Assembly: GCA_947387575.1 (NCBI GenBank)
Contig: CANDOC010000002.1
Location: 2,501-66,500, forward strand
Source of the DNA: Spongorhabdus nitratireducens
Lineage (GTDB): Bacteria > Pseudomonadota > Gammaproteobacteria > Pseudomonadales > Endozoicomonadaceae
DNA: 64,000 nt
Direction: 5' to 3'
The position numbers were made by a program, and so were the translations under genes. This document shows, in pieces, positions 9,670 to 19,712 of this stretch (positions are counted from its first letter, which is position 1; every line of letters begins with the position of its first letter). The notes below the pieces were generated by a model that was not told the DNA's origin, ran no database searches, and worked only from the letters and a program-made list of their open reading frames with translations.

Positions 9670-11802
9670 ATGGCTCTGCGTCTACTGGTTTTGCTTGTAA
9701 GGCACTCCTTTCAGTTTCTCCGTCGCCACCGGCGGCAAATCGTATTTTCCTGCTTTGCCCTTTTTCTAGCCATCTTGCTGACGCTTGCAGCAGGTAAAAC
9801 CTATCAGATTCTGGATCGTGATAAAGACCGGGGCGGTGTTGCATTGCAAAATGGTGCCTTCGGAGAAAGTTACGATACACCGGTCTATCTGGAGCAGGGC
9901 TGGTCAGCGGCCGACAGCTTGTGGTTCTACAACACCACTCAGGGTTCGGCTCTGCTGCCGTATGATTTTTATCTAACACTGGAACAAGCGGGTTCAACCG
10001 ATCAGGTGCGATCCCAGATGAATATGGACCGCTATCGCTACCTACCCCAGAAACCAACCTTTTTTAATCCGGACGGGCTGGCAGTCGGCTTTGTTAAAGA
10101 GACCTATAAAGACAAGGATTATGTCGGTCTGACTTGTGCCGCCTGCCATACAGCCCAGGTCAACTTTAATAATCAGGCGATCCGGATCGATGGCGGTCCG
10201 GCCATGGCTGATATGGTCGGCTTTCTCGATAATCTGGAAGCTGCACTGCAACAAACCATCAGTGATGATGACAAGCGCAAGCGTTTTGTGAGTGCCGTCC
10301 TGACACTTGAGAATAACTACGATACAGAAACCCAGGTGCTGGACGACCTGTACAAGTGGACGGCCACTCGACAGCTTTACAACACGATTAACCACACCAG
10401 CGTTGATTATGGCCATGCCCGGCTGGACGCCTTCGGCCGCATATATAACCGTGTACTTCAGTACGTGCTGAACAAGGCCAATGTCGAACATATTTTGTCC
10501 GACATGACAGATCAGGCCGGAATACCGCTGTTTACCCAGCAAGAAATCAACAAGGTGCTTGAAGGTATCAATGACACTATTCTGGGCGACAGCGACTTCA
10601 GCCTGATCATCAAGCGTCTGATGTCTGATAAAACGGGCTATCCCGGCCTGGATATGTCACATATGCTGCAGGTACGAAACGCCTTGTTCAATGAGCCCAA
10701 CGCTCCGGTCAGTTATCCATTCCTGTGGGATATTGCTCAGTCGGATTACGTGCAATGGAACGGGCTCGCATCCAATGCCGGGCTTGGCCCTCTTGGTCGC
10801 AACACCGGAGAAGTTATCGGCGTCTTCGGTATTCTTGACTGGAAAGCTGAAGACACCGGATTCAGTCTGGCTGCACGTCTTACCGGGCAGACGCACAAGC
10901 GAAAGCACATCAACTTCACCTCATCCATTGATCTGGTCAACCTGCAGCGACTGGAAGCACATTTGAAAAGCCTCAAGTCCCCCGTCTGGCCAGAATATGT
11001 ACTGGGGGAAATTGACCAGGACAAAGCCCGACGAGGACAGAAACTCTACGCCCGCTACTGCCAGTCCTGCCATGAAGTCATTGACCGCAATAACTGGGAT
11101 CGCAAAGTTATTGCCAAAATGTCGAGCCTGGAGCATATCGGTACCGATCCGACGATGGCGACAAACAGTGTTCATTACACGGGCAAGTCCGGCAATTTTG
11201 AACATACCTATCAGGATGTCGGGGTTGGTACCGTACTGATTCAGGAAACAGCACCTGTCGTGCAGGTTCTGACATCAGCGACCAAAGGCGTTGTCAGCAC
11301 ACCGGATACGGATAAATGGATGATCCGCCGACTGGCAGACTGGGCCTATACCCTGGGCATGTCGTTTTTCACCAACGAAATCAAACCCAGCATGAAAGCC
11401 GGTAACTATGAGCCGGATACAACCGCTCAACCCTATCGTTCGTTGCTGGCATACAAGGCCCGTTCACTCAACGGCATCTGGGCAACAGCTCCATACTTGC
11501 ATAACGGCTCGGTACCCAGCCTGTATGATTTATTACTACCGGTTAAGCGCCCCGGAGATCCGCAAGACGGAGAGTATCGCCCGGATAACTTTATGGTCGG
11601 CAGTCGTGAATTCGATCCTGAGAAAGTTGGATTCAAAACCGAAGGTTACGACGGCACGGCATTTGATACCTCCATACCCGGCAATCACAACACCGGACAT
11701 GAGTATGCCGCCGGCCGTACCGCACAAATGGACGGAACTGTTTTACCGGCCCTGAGCAGGCAGCAGCGTCAGGATCTGGTTGAATATCTGAAAACACTCT
11801 AG
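9670..11802 (+). CDS. RoxA-like di-haem c-type cytochrome (oxygenase/peroxidase family)
   Basis: Exported redox enzyme of 710 residues. It has an N-terminal signal anchor (about residues 23-41) and two haem c motifs, CAACH at 156-160 and CQSCH at 464-468. A C-terminal segment, APYLHNGSVPSLYDLLLPV, is typical of the RoxA rubber oxygenase group and related di-haem peroxidases. About 300 residues separate the haem sites, as in RoxA. Substrate unknown: RoxA cleaves polyisoprene, but most marine homologues are uncharacterised. It stands alone, bounded upstream by hairpin element A. Confidence 0.75.
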   Translation: MALRLLVLLVRHSFQFLRRHRRQIVFSCFALFLAILLTLAAGKTYQILDRDKDRGGVALQNGAFGESYDTPVYLEQGWSAADSLWFYNTTQGSALLPYDFYLTLEQAGSTDQVRSQMNMDRYRYLPQKPTFFNPDGLAVGFVKETYKDKDYVGLTCAACHTAQVNFNNQAIRIDGGPAMADMVGFLDNLEAALQQTISDDDKRKRFVSAVLTLENNYDTETQVLDDLYKWTATRQLYNTINHTSVDYGHARLDAFGRIYNRVLQYVLNKANVEHILSDMTDQAGIPLFTQQEINKVLEGINDTILGDSDFSLIIKRLMSDKTGYPGLDMSHMLQVRNALFNEPNAPVSYPFLWDIAQSDYVQWNGLASNAGLGPLGRNTGEVIGVFGILDWKAEDTGFSLAARLTGQTHKRKHINFTSSIDLVNLQRLEAHLKSLKSPVWPEYVLGEIDQDKARRGQKLYARYCQSCHEVIDRNNWDRKVIAKMSSLEHIGTDPTMATNSVHYTGKSGNFEHTYQDVGVGTVLIQETAPVVQVLTSATKGVVSTPDTDKWMIRRLADWAYTLGMSFFTNEIKPSMKAGNYEPDTTAQPYRSLLAYKARSLNGIWATAPYLHNGSVPSLYDLLLPVKRPGDPQDGEYRPDNFMVGSREFDPEKVGFKTEGYDGTAFDTSIPGNHNTGHEYAAGRTAQMDGTVLPALSRQQRQDLVEYLKTL

Positions 11803-11864
11803 AAGTTATCTATAAACGAGTCACAAGCGAGCTGAAAACTAGCCACAGGGATGAGGCGGATTCA

Positions 11865-12722
11865 ATGGAAGCGAAAAACTATCGCATTGTTTTCAAGGGC
11901 CAGCTGCAGCCGGACCATAAGCAGGAAACAGTCCGCCACAACTTCGCCAAATTGTTCAAGATCAGCGAAGCACAGCTGAACCAGATGTTTTCCGGTAAGC
12001 CGGTAATTCTGAAAAAGGGCTTGTCACGTAATGAAGCTCGCCATTACGAACAGGCCATTGCCAGAGCGGGGGCCCACTGTCTGGTAATGCCCGTGGCAGA
12101 GCCCGAGACCAGAACAAAGGTCTATTTGAAACCTGACCCACCACAAACAACAACCAGAAACGACAACAGCCCTGAGCAACAGGAAGATCCGATTTTTCCG
12201 GAAAGGTCACTCCCCAAAGACCTGCAACCGGCTCCGGATACCGGTTTCAATACACGTGGACGCATGGGGCGAATGCAGTATGCCTGCTGGGGCTGGGGCG
12301 GTGTTTTACTGACAACGCTTGCAGCCATGCTGCTACTGACAACGCCTGCACTACATAGCAGCACCGCTCTGAGTGAAACCATGCTTTTGCTGGCTCTTTT
12401 ATGCTGCAGTATTGGTACGCTGTACATGATGATGCTTACCATGCCCCGCCTGCATGACCTGGACCATTCAGGTCTGATGTCACTACTACTGGTTATTCCC
12501 CTGCTGAATCTTGCCCTGCTGTTTTATACGACGTTAGCCAAAGGATCCCCGGGAACCAATCAATACGGCTCTCAACCTGCTGCCGCCAGCCAAGCTGAAA
12601 ACTTGCTTGGCATTGTATTTCCCTTGATTTGTATGGCCTTGATAGTTGCTGCCTCGGTTTATTACTTACCCATACTGGGCAGCATGATCATGCAGATCAT
12701 GCCGCTGGAACGTACCTATTAG
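11865..12722 (+). CDS. DUF805 membrane protein with N-terminal soluble domain
   Basis: Function unknown. The 285-residue protein starts with a soluble domain (about 1-75; FKGQLQPDHKQETVRHNFAKLF), then a Pro/Gln-rich linker. A C-terminal DUF805 unit follows, recognisable by FNTRGRMGRMQYACW near residue 126 and four hydrophobic segments, with RLHDLDHSG between them. The pairing of this N-terminal domain with DUF805 is common in Pseudomonas-like genomes. GAGG precedes the ATG. It follows the cytochrome by 62 bp and may share its transcript. Confidence 0.75.
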   Translation: MEAKNYRIVFKGQLQPDHKQETVRHNFAKLFKISEAQLNQMFSGKPVILKKGLSRNEARHYEQAIARAGAHCLVMPVAEPETRTKVYLKPDPPQTTTRNDNSPEQQEDPIFPERSLPKDLQPAPDTGFNTRGRMGRMQYACWGWGGVLLTTLAAMLLLTTPALHSSTALSETMLLLALLCCSIGTLYMMMLTMPRLHDLDHSGLMSLLLVIPLLNLALLFYTTLAKGSPGTNQYGSQPAAASQAENLLGIVFPLICMALIVAASVYYLPILGSMIMQIMPLERTY

Positions 12723-12796
12723 GGAGTTGGTAGAGGGCTTCTCTGTATTTGAAAATAGAAAATGAATCTGTAACCTGTATTCGCTCGTAAAAGCAG

Positions 12797-12959
12797 TAAG
12801 TAGCCGATCATATGAAAGCATATATTTCTGGCCAATAAACGGGGTGCTCAGTTGGGTTGCAGTGTAGGGAGCATAGCCCAGCTATGTGACCGGAGCTGCA
12901 GCACAGCTGGGCAGTCTGGAGATTGCGTCAGAAATATGTGTTTTCATGTGACCGGTTAC
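12797..12959. repeat. Long hairpin element B (dispersed palindromic repeat)
   Basis: Occupies the gap between the DUF805 gene and the globin gene. Outer arms at 12797-12830 and 12929-12959 pair imperfectly; shared blocks include GTAA, ATGAAA and ATATTTCTG. The centre, GGGAGCATAGC-CCA-GCTATGTGACC, contains the perfect arms CATAGC (12872-12877) and GCTATG (12881-12886) and matches the centre of element A. The arms differ in sequence from A, so only the architecture and centre are conserved. Confidence 0.65.
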
Positions 12960-12987
12960 TGGTCCCCCATTAAAACGAGAATTACGG

Positions 12988-13407
12988 ATGTCACTGACTG
13001 AAAAACAAATCCAACTGGTTACCGAATCCTGGCAGAGTGTTGTTCCGATTGCTGATACCGCCGGTAAACTGTTTTACGGCCGGTTGTTTGAACTGGATCC
13101 GAGCCTGCGCCCGATGTTCAAGGGCGATATCACCTCTCAAGGCAAGAAGCTGATGCAGGTGCTGGGTGTAGCTGTAAATGCCCTGAACAATCTGGACAAT
13201 ATTATTCCGGCACTGGAAGATATGGCACAGCGCCACGTCGCCTATGGTGTGAAAGAAGAGCACTATGAAACCGTAGGTCAAGCCCTGCTGTGGACACTAC
13301 AGCAAGGTCTCGGTGACGCCTGCACTGAAGAAGTCATTGAAGCCTGGACAGCTGTTTATACCCTGATTGCCAACACTATGATGGAAGCAGCGGCAGAAAC
13401 AGCCTGA
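12988..13407 (+). CDS. Single-domain bacterial globin (Vitreoscilla haemoglobin-like)
   Basis: Haem protein of 139 residues expected to bind O2 or NO in the cytoplasm. It matches the globin part of flavohaemoglobins and VHb: start MSLTEKQIQLVTESW, FYGRLFELDPSLRPMFKGD near 28-47 and the proximal histidine in RHVAYGV near residue 77-83. The flavin reductase domain of Hmp is absent and no reductase gene is adjacent. It is convergent with OsmC. Its role in NO detoxification or oxygen delivery is inferred from the family. Confidence 0.9.
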   Translation: MSLTEKQIQLVTESWQSVVPIADTAGKLFYGRLFELDPSLRPMFKGDITSQGKKLMQVLGVAVNALNNLDNIIPALEDMAQRHVAYGVKEEHYETVGQALLWTLQQGLGDACTEEVIEAWTAVYTLIANTMMEAAAETA

Positions 13408-13418
13408 TACATTCGAAG

Positions 13419-13832
13419 TTATTGAATCTGGTAATGGTGGGTTATATTGACGCCACCATTACCCAGCATTCGGGCAACAGAGCAATACTTGTCCACCGAC
13501 AGTGAAACAGCCCGTTCCACCTGCTTCTCACCCACATTATTGCCAGTCACAATAAACAGCAGATCAATGTTTGTGAATACAGATGGAATACTGTCTGCAC
13601 GCTCCGCTTTTACCTTGACTTCACAGTCCACAAACTCCTGTCGGGTCTTGCGCAGCAGGGTCACAACATCAAATGCAGCACATCCGGCCAGCCCCAGCAG
13701 TACCATTTCCATTGGGCGGCCACCCTGATTCTGGCCTCCGTGATCTGCCGGGCCATCCATCACAACAGAATGACCACTACCGGTTTCGCCTGAAAACTGA
13801 ACACCATCAACCCACTTAACGCTGACTTCCAC
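13419..13832 (-). CDS. OsmC/Ohr family thiol peroxidase-like protein
   Basis: The 137-residue product belongs to the OsmC fold, whose better-known members reduce organic hydroperoxides. Two conserved cysteines are visible, one in LAGCAAFDVV (near residue 51) and one in KYCSVA (near 118). The variant is closest to the YhfA-like group, whose substrate is not established. It converges with the globin gene, 11 bp between stops. Both could serve in oxidative or nitrosative stress, though the opposite strands exclude an operon. Confidence 0.85.
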   Translation of the reverse strand: MEVSVKWVDGVQFSGETGSGHSVVMDGPADHGGQNQGGRPMEMVLLGLAGCAAFDVVTLLRKTRQEFVDCEVKVKAERADSIPSVFTNIDLLFIVTGNNVGEKQVERAVSLSVDKYCSVARMLGNGGVNITHHYQIQ

Positions 13833-14066
13833 CTCATTCTCCTGTTTATTTTAACTGTGAAAGAAGAAAAGAATTCATTGTAAGGAGGTCGGATTTGAAA
13901 GCCAGTATTAAATAATTATTAGGTTATTCTGCTTTTACTCTGATTAAAAACCACCGCAAAACAATAATTATTCACTTAAAAAACATATTACTCATGAACT
14001 TTATACATCAAACTGAGTCGAATTGGTCTATAACGAATATATTTTCAATAAATAGCAGGAAATATC
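13833..14066. other. AT-rich intergenic region upstream of the YjiH gene
   Basis: Holds the divergent control regions of OsmC and the YjiH-like gene. The 10-mer palindrome AATAATTATT occurs twice (near 13911 and 13973), about 62 bp apart, in a strongly A+T-rich setting. I see no firm promoter match. The ribosome site AGCAGGAAATATC precedes the ATG at 14067. Confidence 0.4.
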
Positions 14067-15455
14067 ATGGCGACTGCATCATCACAGGAGGCATCTGCGG
14101 ATAGCTCACTGCCAAGCCCCCCCTGTGGCGGCCTGCGTGACCTGTTAAAGTTTCTGATTCCTTCCGGGCTGGGAATTCTTCTGTTCCTGATTCCTGTTAC
14201 CCATAATGGCCAACCGACAATTATTGTCGGAGTTATCGGGAATCATCTGATCAGCTGGCTGGACAGCTGGATTCCGGTTTTTGTAGTGGGCATGATGCTG
14301 ATATCCGCCGCGGTATCACTGCTGGTTCGAATCACCGATATCGCCATGATCAGGGACAGCAAACTGCTTTCCTCCCTGTTTTTTACCAGTGACTTCTGGC
14401 TGGCTGTCAGATTTATCGGAGCATCTATCGGTTTACTGGTTCTGTTTCAGGCCGGACCGGCGTGGTTATATGCAGATGATACCGGTGGACTGGTACTGAA
14501 TGAGCTGCTGAAGATTCTGGTGGTTTTCTTTCTGCTGGCGGGCTTGCTGCTCCCCCTGTTGCTGGACTTTGGGCTGGTCGAAATGCTTGGCAGTCTGATG
14601 CATAAGGCACTCAGACCTATCTACACCGTTCCCGGATTTGCTGCAGTTGATATTATCGCCTCCCTGTTGGGGGACGGCACTGTCGGTACCCTGATTACCA
14701 GTCGTCAGTATGAAAAGGGTTACTATACCGGGAGAGAAGCTGCCGTTATTGCCACCGGTTTTTCAGTGGTATCGATTACCTTCAGCATCGTTGTCCTGAG
14801 CTTTGTCGGGCTCGAACATATGTTCCTGTGGTATTACAGCACTGTGATGATTGCCTGTCTGATTGCGGCTGCAATTCTGCCAAGAATAAGACCACTGTCC
14901 CGTATTCCTGACAGCTACTACGTAGAAGCTGATCAAGGCACATCAAGAGAACCCACAACGCTGAAGGCGGGGTACAGCAATGCATTGACCAAGGCCAGAA
15001 CAGCACCGGGTATTCTTAGCCTGTTAAAAAATGGCGTTCACAGTGCACTGGATATCTGGATTGTGTTTCTACCGGTGATCATGACCATCGCTACACTGGG
15101 GCTGGTGATTGCCGAGCATACGACTATCTTCCATACCCTCGCCTCACCTCTGGCGTATGTACTGGAGCTTTTCAGGTTACCCGAGGCCGATAAAGCTGCT
15201 CCAGCTATTCTGCTGGGTTTTGCCGATATGTTTCTGCCCGCCACACTGGCCAAAGGTATTGAAAGTGAACTGACCCGGTTTGTTATTGCAGCACTTTCCA
15301 TCACCCAGCTGATTTATATGTCCGAGGTCGGTGTACTGATTTTACGCTCTAAAATCCCTCTCGGTTTTTTACATCTGTTACAGATCTTTTTGCTCCGTAC
15401 CATCATAACCTTGCCTATTATCATTCTTTCAGGCCATATCTACTTTTCCATGTAA
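14067..15455 (+). CDS. YjiH family membrane protein (nucleoside recognition/Gate domain)
   Basis: Polytopic inner-membrane protein of 462 residues with about ten hydrophobic segments and a soluble N-terminus of about 25 residues. It resembles the YjiH group, which shares the Gate domain with nucleoside transporters and spore-maturation proteins; its substrate is unknown. Visible landmarks are FLIPSGLGILLFLIPV near 28 and GDGTVGTLITSRQYEKGYY near 207. It lies upstream of ovoA with a 154-bp gap, and no functional link is evident. Confidence 0.8.
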   Translation: MATASSQEASADSSLPSPPCGGLRDLLKFLIPSGLGILLFLIPVTHNGQPTIIVGVIGNHLISWLDSWIPVFVVGMMLISAAVSLLVRITDIAMIRDSKLLSSLFFTSDFWLAVRFIGASIGLLVLFQAGPAWLYADDTGGLVLNELLKILVVFFLLAGLLLPLLLDFGLVEMLGSLMHKALRPIYTVPGFAAVDIIASLLGDGTVGTLITSRQYEKGYYTGREAAVIATGFSVVSITFSIVVLSFVGLEHMFLWYYSTVMIACLIAAAILPRIRPLSRIPDSYYVEADQGTSREPTTLKAGYSNALTKARTAPGILSLLKNGVHSALDIWIVFLPVIMTIATLGLVIAEHTTIFHTLASPLAYVLELFRLPEADKAAPAILLGFADMFLPATLAKGIESELTRFVIAALSITQLIYMSEVGVLILRSKIPLGFLHLLQIFLLRTIITLPIIILSGHIYFSM

Positions 15456-15609
15456 GTGCTGCACTGCCTCATGCTCTGCAAACGGATACCAAACCGAACA
15501 TGAAGTCGTGCAAGAAGGAAGGTAGCTAGCCTCACCAGAAAATGTTTAAGATGTTTTGACACCCCTGTTGCTGATTGGTCTGTACAGCACGACATAAGGA
15601 CCCGATAAC

Positions 15610-17769
15610 ATGTCGACCAGAACAGTCCCAAAAAACGAAACGTCCGAGCAACAACCTTCACGCACCCTGATTCTCGACTCAGGCACTCCTCAACAAAAAC
15701 GACAAGAGTTACTTGATTATTTTTGCGAAACTTTTGACCAGTACGACTTGTTATTTGAAACCCTCAATAAAGAAGAAGCCTGGTACGAAAAAGCAATTAC
15801 GCTCAGACACCCACTGATATTTTATTACGGACATACAGCCACCTTCTTTATCAATAAGCTGGTCGCTGCACGTCTGTTACCTCAACGCGTTGATGCCGAT
15901 ATTGAAGCCATGGTCGCTATTGGTGTCGATGAAATGTCATGGGATGACCTGGACGAAAAAAACTATAACTGGCCTTCGGTTGAGGCCATGAAGCAGTACC
16001 GCCAACAGGTTCGCCAAACCATTTCAGAATTTATCAAAACCATGCCCCTCGAAGTTCCCATTACCTGGGATAGTCCCGGCTGGCTGATCATGATGGGCAT
16101 TGAGCACGAACGTATTCATCTGGAAACTTCTTCAGTACTAATTCGCCAGCTTCCCATTGAATACGTCAAACCCCACCCGAGCTGGAAACACTGCCCTGAA
16201 TCCGGCCCGGCCCCCGAAAACAAACTGGTTGCCCATCATGGCGGTCACATCGAACTGGGAAAGCCTTACGACAGCCCTCTTTATGGCTGGGACAACGAGT
16301 ATGGCCATCATGAGGAAACCGTAGCGCCCTTTTATGCCAGCGAATACCTGGTCAGTAATCAGGAATTCCATGAGTTTGTCGCTGCTAAAGGCTACAACAC
16401 TGAACGGTACTGGACGGATGAAGGCTGGGCATGGGCAACCTTTGCCAGGGCAACACACCCGGAATTCTGGGTACCCAAAGAAAGTGGCAACAGCTATCGC
16501 TTCCGGACTATGCTGGAAGAGATTGATATGCCCTGGAACTGGCCTGTCGATGTCAACTGTCATGAAGCACAGGCTTTTTGTCGCTGGAAGTCAGAAGTCA
16601 CCGGGTTGAATATTCAGCTCCCATCCGAAGCTGAGTGGTATTGCCTGAGAAACCAGATTGAAACTGATCAGCCCTACTGGAAACAGGCTCCCGGTAATAT
16701 CAACCTCGAATACTGGGCCTCAAGCTGCCCGGTTGATCAGTTCAGAGACGGTGAGTTCTGCGACATTATCGGTAATGTCTGGCAATGGACGACAACGGCT
16801 ATCGACGGCTTTGAAGGATTCCGGGTTCACCCCTACTACGATGATTTTTCAACCCCGACCTTTGACGGTAAACATAATCTGATAAAAGGCGGTTGCTGGA
16901 TATCCACCGGAAACTACGCCATTCGCGATTCCCGTTATGCGTTCCGACGTCACTTTTTCCAGCATGCGGGATTTCGCTATGTAGAGTCCTCAGCAGCCAG
17001 TAAGTCTAACGTTAACCCCTATGAAACCGATGCTCTGGTTTCTCAGTACCTGGAATTCCATTACGGCAAACAGCACTTTGGCATTGAAAACTACCCTGTA
17101 GCCTGCGCTCAACTGTGTCATCAGCTTATGAGCAGCAGCAATATGACCCGGGCGCTTGATCTCGGCTGCTCTGTAGGTCGCAGCAGTTTTGAACTAGCCC
17201 GCTGGTTTCGGCATGTAGACGGTATCGACTTCTCGGCACGCTTTATCTCTGCCGCATCAGAACTACAGCACAATGGAAAAATCAGGTTCTTCACACCTAC
17301 CGAAGGCGAACTGGGGAACTATAACGAGGCCCGGATTAGCGATTTTGCGGAGGATATAGATACAAACAGGATACTGTTCACTCAGGGCGATGCCTGTAAC
17401 CTGAAGCCCAAATACAATAATTATGATCTTGTATTCGCCGGCAATCTGATTGATCGATTGGCTGATCCCGCTGCATTTCTTGGCCTGATTCATCAGAGAA
17501 TCAGGCCGGGAGGCGTACTGGTGCTCACATCACCCTATACCTGGCTGGAAGAATATACGGCTAAAGACAAGTGGGTCGGAGGTATCAGGGAAAATGGGGA
17601 AGTACTCCACACATACGATGGTTTGAAACGAATACTCAGCGAGCACTTCGAAGAAATTCAGCCGCCGATTGATATTCCGTTTGTCATCCAGGAAACCGCC
17701 AGAAAGTTCCAGCACTCGGTTGCTCAGGCAACCGCATGGAGAAAGAAGGCGAATAGCAAGGACCAGTAG
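15610..17769 (+). CDS. ovoA: 5-histidylcysteine sulfoxide synthase/methyltransferase OvoA
   Basis: Non-haem iron enzyme making ovothiol A: it joins cysteine to the imidazole of histidine using O2, and its C-terminal domain methylates the product with SAM. The 719 residues comprise a DinB-like N-terminus with the iron triad HxxxHxE (H166, H170, E172 in EHERIHLE), an FGE-sulfatase domain (about 205-455) and a methyltransferase with DLGCSVGRSSF near 517. AAGGA precedes the ATG. The separate lyase that completes the pathway is not in this window. The intact triad suggests an active enzyme. Confidence 0.93.
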   Translation: MSTRTVPKNETSEQQPSRTLILDSGTPQQKRQELLDYFCETFDQYDLLFETLNKEEAWYEKAITLRHPLIFYYGHTATFFINKLVAARLLPQRVDADIEAMVAIGVDEMSWDDLDEKNYNWPSVEAMKQYRQQVRQTISEFIKTMPLEVPITWDSPGWLIMMGIEHERIHLETSSVLIRQLPIEYVKPHPSWKHCPESGPAPENKLVAHHGGHIELGKPYDSPLYGWDNEYGHHEETVAPFYASEYLVSNQEFHEFVAAKGYNTERYWTDEGWAWATFARATHPEFWVPKESGNSYRFRTMLEEIDMPWNWPVDVNCHEAQAFCRWKSEVTGLNIQLPSEAEWYCLRNQIETDQPYWKQAPGNINLEYWASSCPVDQFRDGEFCDIIGNVWQWTTTAIDGFEGFRVHPYYDDFSTPTFDGKHNLIKGGCWISTGNYAIRDSRYAFRRHFFQHAGFRYVESSAASKSNVNPYETDALVSQYLEFHYGKQHFGIENYPVACAQLCHQLMSSSNMTRALDLGCSVGRSSFELARWFRHVDGIDFSARFISAASELQHNGKIRFFTPTEGELGNYNEARISDFAEDIDTNRILFTQGDACNLKPKYNNYDLVFAGNLIDRLADPAAFLGLIHQRIRPGGVLVLTSPYTWLEEYTAKDKWVGGIRENGEVLHTYDGLKRILSEHFEEIQPPIDIPFVIQETARKFQHSVAQATAWRKKANSKDQ

Positions 17770-17778
17770 GCAAACGAT

Positions 17779-17817
17779 AAAAAGCATCAGCAATCAGGTT
17801 AATTGCTGATGCTTTTT
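17779..17817. terminator. Bidirectional intrinsic terminator between ovoA and trpC
   Basis: Perfect 16-bp inverted repeat AAAAAGCATCAGCAAT / ATTGCTGATGCTTTTT with a 7-nt loop. The T-run on either strand is part of the arms, so the same hairpin can end ovoA (plus) and the trp unit (minus), which converge here. The trpC stop lies 7 bp beyond it. Confidence 0.9.
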
Positions 17818-17823
17818 CTTTTC

Positions 17824-18627
17824 CTACAAAGCAGCGTCAAACAAATCCTGCAACCGTTCACCCGGATCATCTGCCCGCATAAAGGCTTCGCCGACCAGGA
17901 AACCGAAAATCCGGTTATCCAGCATCAGCGTCACATCATCCGGCGTATGAATACCGCTTTCAGTAATAAACAGAGAACCTTCCGGTGACTGTTTATATAA
18001 ATCCAGTGTTGTATTCAGCGATACATCAAAGGTGTGCAGGTTACGGTTATTAACCCCCAACAGCTTGGGCTGCAGCTTCAGTGCCCGATCCAGTTCCTGC
18101 TGGTCATGCACTTCCACCAGTACATCCATTCCCAGCTCAATTGCCAGCAGGTTAAGATCATGCAACTGGGCATCATCAAGTGCTGCAACAATCAGTAGTA
18201 CACAGTCTGCGTTGATCGCCCGGGCTTCATAGATCTGGTAAGGATCAACCAGAAAGTCCTTGCGAATTACCGGCAGGGAACAAGCTTCACGGGCCTGCTG
18301 CAGGTAGTCCTCATGGCCCTGGAAAAAGTCGGCATCAGTCAGCACAGAAAGACAGGCAGCACCGGCACGGGCATAACTTTCGGCAATCTCTGCCGGTCTG
18401 AAGTCATCACGAATTACACCCTTGCTGGGTGAAGCTTTCTTGATCTCGGCAATAATGGCGGCTTTACCTGCTGCTGCACGCTGCTCCAGCGCTATGGCAA
18501 AGCCACGAACCGAATCTGCCGTTTCAGCTGCTGTCCGAAGATCTGCCAGTGTTTTGACACGACTGCGCTCTGCGATCTCTTCGTGCTTACGGGCAATAAT
18601 TTTCTGCAGAATCGTTGGAACGCTCAC
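17824..18627 (-). CDS. trpC: Indole-3-glycerol-phosphate synthase
   Basis: Closes the indole ring in tryptophan synthesis. The 267-residue TIM barrel contains [12 protein letters not shown] near residue 58, [29 protein letters not shown] near 120-150 and [10 protein letters not shown] near 183. It is the monofunctional form, without a fused TrpF. Its ATG overlaps the trpD stop by 4 bp (ATGA), so the two are translationally coupled. Last gene of the trp unit, ended by the hairpin at 17779-17817. Confidence 0.97.
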   Translation of the reverse strand: MSVPTILQKIIARKHEEIAERSRVKTLADLRTAAETADSVRGFAIALEQRAAAGKAAIIAEIKKASPSKGVIRDDFRPAEIAESYARAGAACLSVLTDADFFQGHEDYLQQAREACSLPVIRKDFLVDPYQIYEARAINADCVLLIVAALDDAQLHDLNLLAIELGMDVLVEVHDQQELDRALKLQPKLLGVNNRNLHTFDVSLNTTLDLYKQSPEGSLFITESGIHTPDDVTLMLDNRIFGFLVGEAFMRADDPGERLQDLFDAAL

Positions 18628-19667
18628 TCATTCACCTCCGCCATCAGGCTGGAAAAACTGGCCAGCTCACGCATTTTTTCCAACGCCAGACCACTGGCAA
18701 TGGCATCCTGAGCCATCTCAATACCCTGTTTCAGGGTCATTGTCAGGTTGGCAGCATAAATACCGGCACCAGCATTCAGGGCCACCATATCAGCCGCCTT
18801 TTGGGCATATTTGCCTTCTTGCTTGCCCAGAGCGTCACGAATCAGCTCCAGAGATTCAGCCGGAGAGTCAACGTTCAGACCGATCAGGCTCTGGCTGTCG
18901 ATGCCAAAATCTTCCGGTTTGATGGTGTACTCGGAAATCACACCGTCTTTCAGTTCTACCACATAGGTTTCATTGGCCAAACTGATCTCATCCAGACCAT
19001 CTGCAGAATGCACGACCAACACATGGTCACTGCCCAGACGGCTCAGAACTTCTGCCATCGGACGACAAAGTTCTTTGGTGAAAACACCTATCAACTGGTT
19101 TTTAACTCCGGCTGGATTGGTCATCGGCCCAAGAATATTAAACAGGGTACGAATACCCATTTCACGACGAATACCAACCACATTTTTCATTGCAGAATGG
19201 TGAGCCGGTGCAAACATAAAGCCCACACCAACCTCTTCTACACAGCGGGCTACCAGCTCAGGCTTCAGCCCCAGCTTTACTCCAGCAGAGGACAACAGGT
19301 CTGCGCTACCGGAAGAACTGGAAACACCATAGTTGCCATGTTTTGCGACCTGGGCGCCGGCAGCCGCCGCAACAAAAGATGAGGCAGTAGAAACATTAAA
19401 GATGTGTGCGCCGTCACCACCTGTGCCGACGATATCGACCAGATGATCTGCATTGATGGTGACCGGCAGAGCCAGCTCTCGCATCACTTCTACAGCGGCG
19501 GTAATTTCATCAATACTTTCACTTTTCAGCCGCAGCCCCATCAGGAATGCACCGACCTGAGCCGGTGTGCACTCGCCGGTCATGATCAGGGTCATCACCT
19601 GCCGCATTTCTTCACGGCTTAAATCCAGGTTTTCTGCGACTCTTGATATTGCTTCTTTGATATCCAT
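18624..19667 (-). CDS. trpD: Anthranilate phosphoribosyltransferase
   Basis: Transfers phosphoribose from PRPP to anthranilate. The 347-residue product has [15 protein letters not shown] (near 79-93), [17 protein letters not shown] (near 108-124) and LGPMTNPAG near 174, the PRPP and anthranilate sites of the family. It is the stand-alone form, not fused to TrpG. It follows trpG by 45 bp and overlaps trpC. Confidence 0.97.
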   Translation of the reverse strand: MDIKEAISRVAENLDLSREEMRQVMTLIMTGECTPAQVGAFLMGLRLKSESIDEITAAVEVMRELALPVTINADHLVDIVGTGGDGAHIFNVSTASSFVAAAAGAQVAKHGNYGVSSSSGSADLLSSAGVKLGLKPELVARCVEEVGVGFMFAPAHHSAMKNVVGIRREMGIRTLFNILGPMTNPAGVKNQLIGVFTKELCRPMAEVLSRLGSDHVLVVHSADGLDEISLANETYVVELKDGVISEYTIKPEDFGIDSQSLIGLNVDSPAESLELIRDALGKQEGKYAQKAADMVALNAGAGIYAANLTMTLKQGIEMAQDAIASGLALEKMRELASFSSLMAEVNE

Positions 19668-19712
19668 TACTGCACCTTCATTATCTGACTAATTGTTTAA
19701 TTAAATTTGTTA

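Noticed and set aside
15456-15609. Possible fifth hairpin element (GGTAGCTAGCCTCACC near 15521) between the YjiH gene and ovoA
   Set aside because: The centre only loosely fits, and the flanks do not pair over any length.
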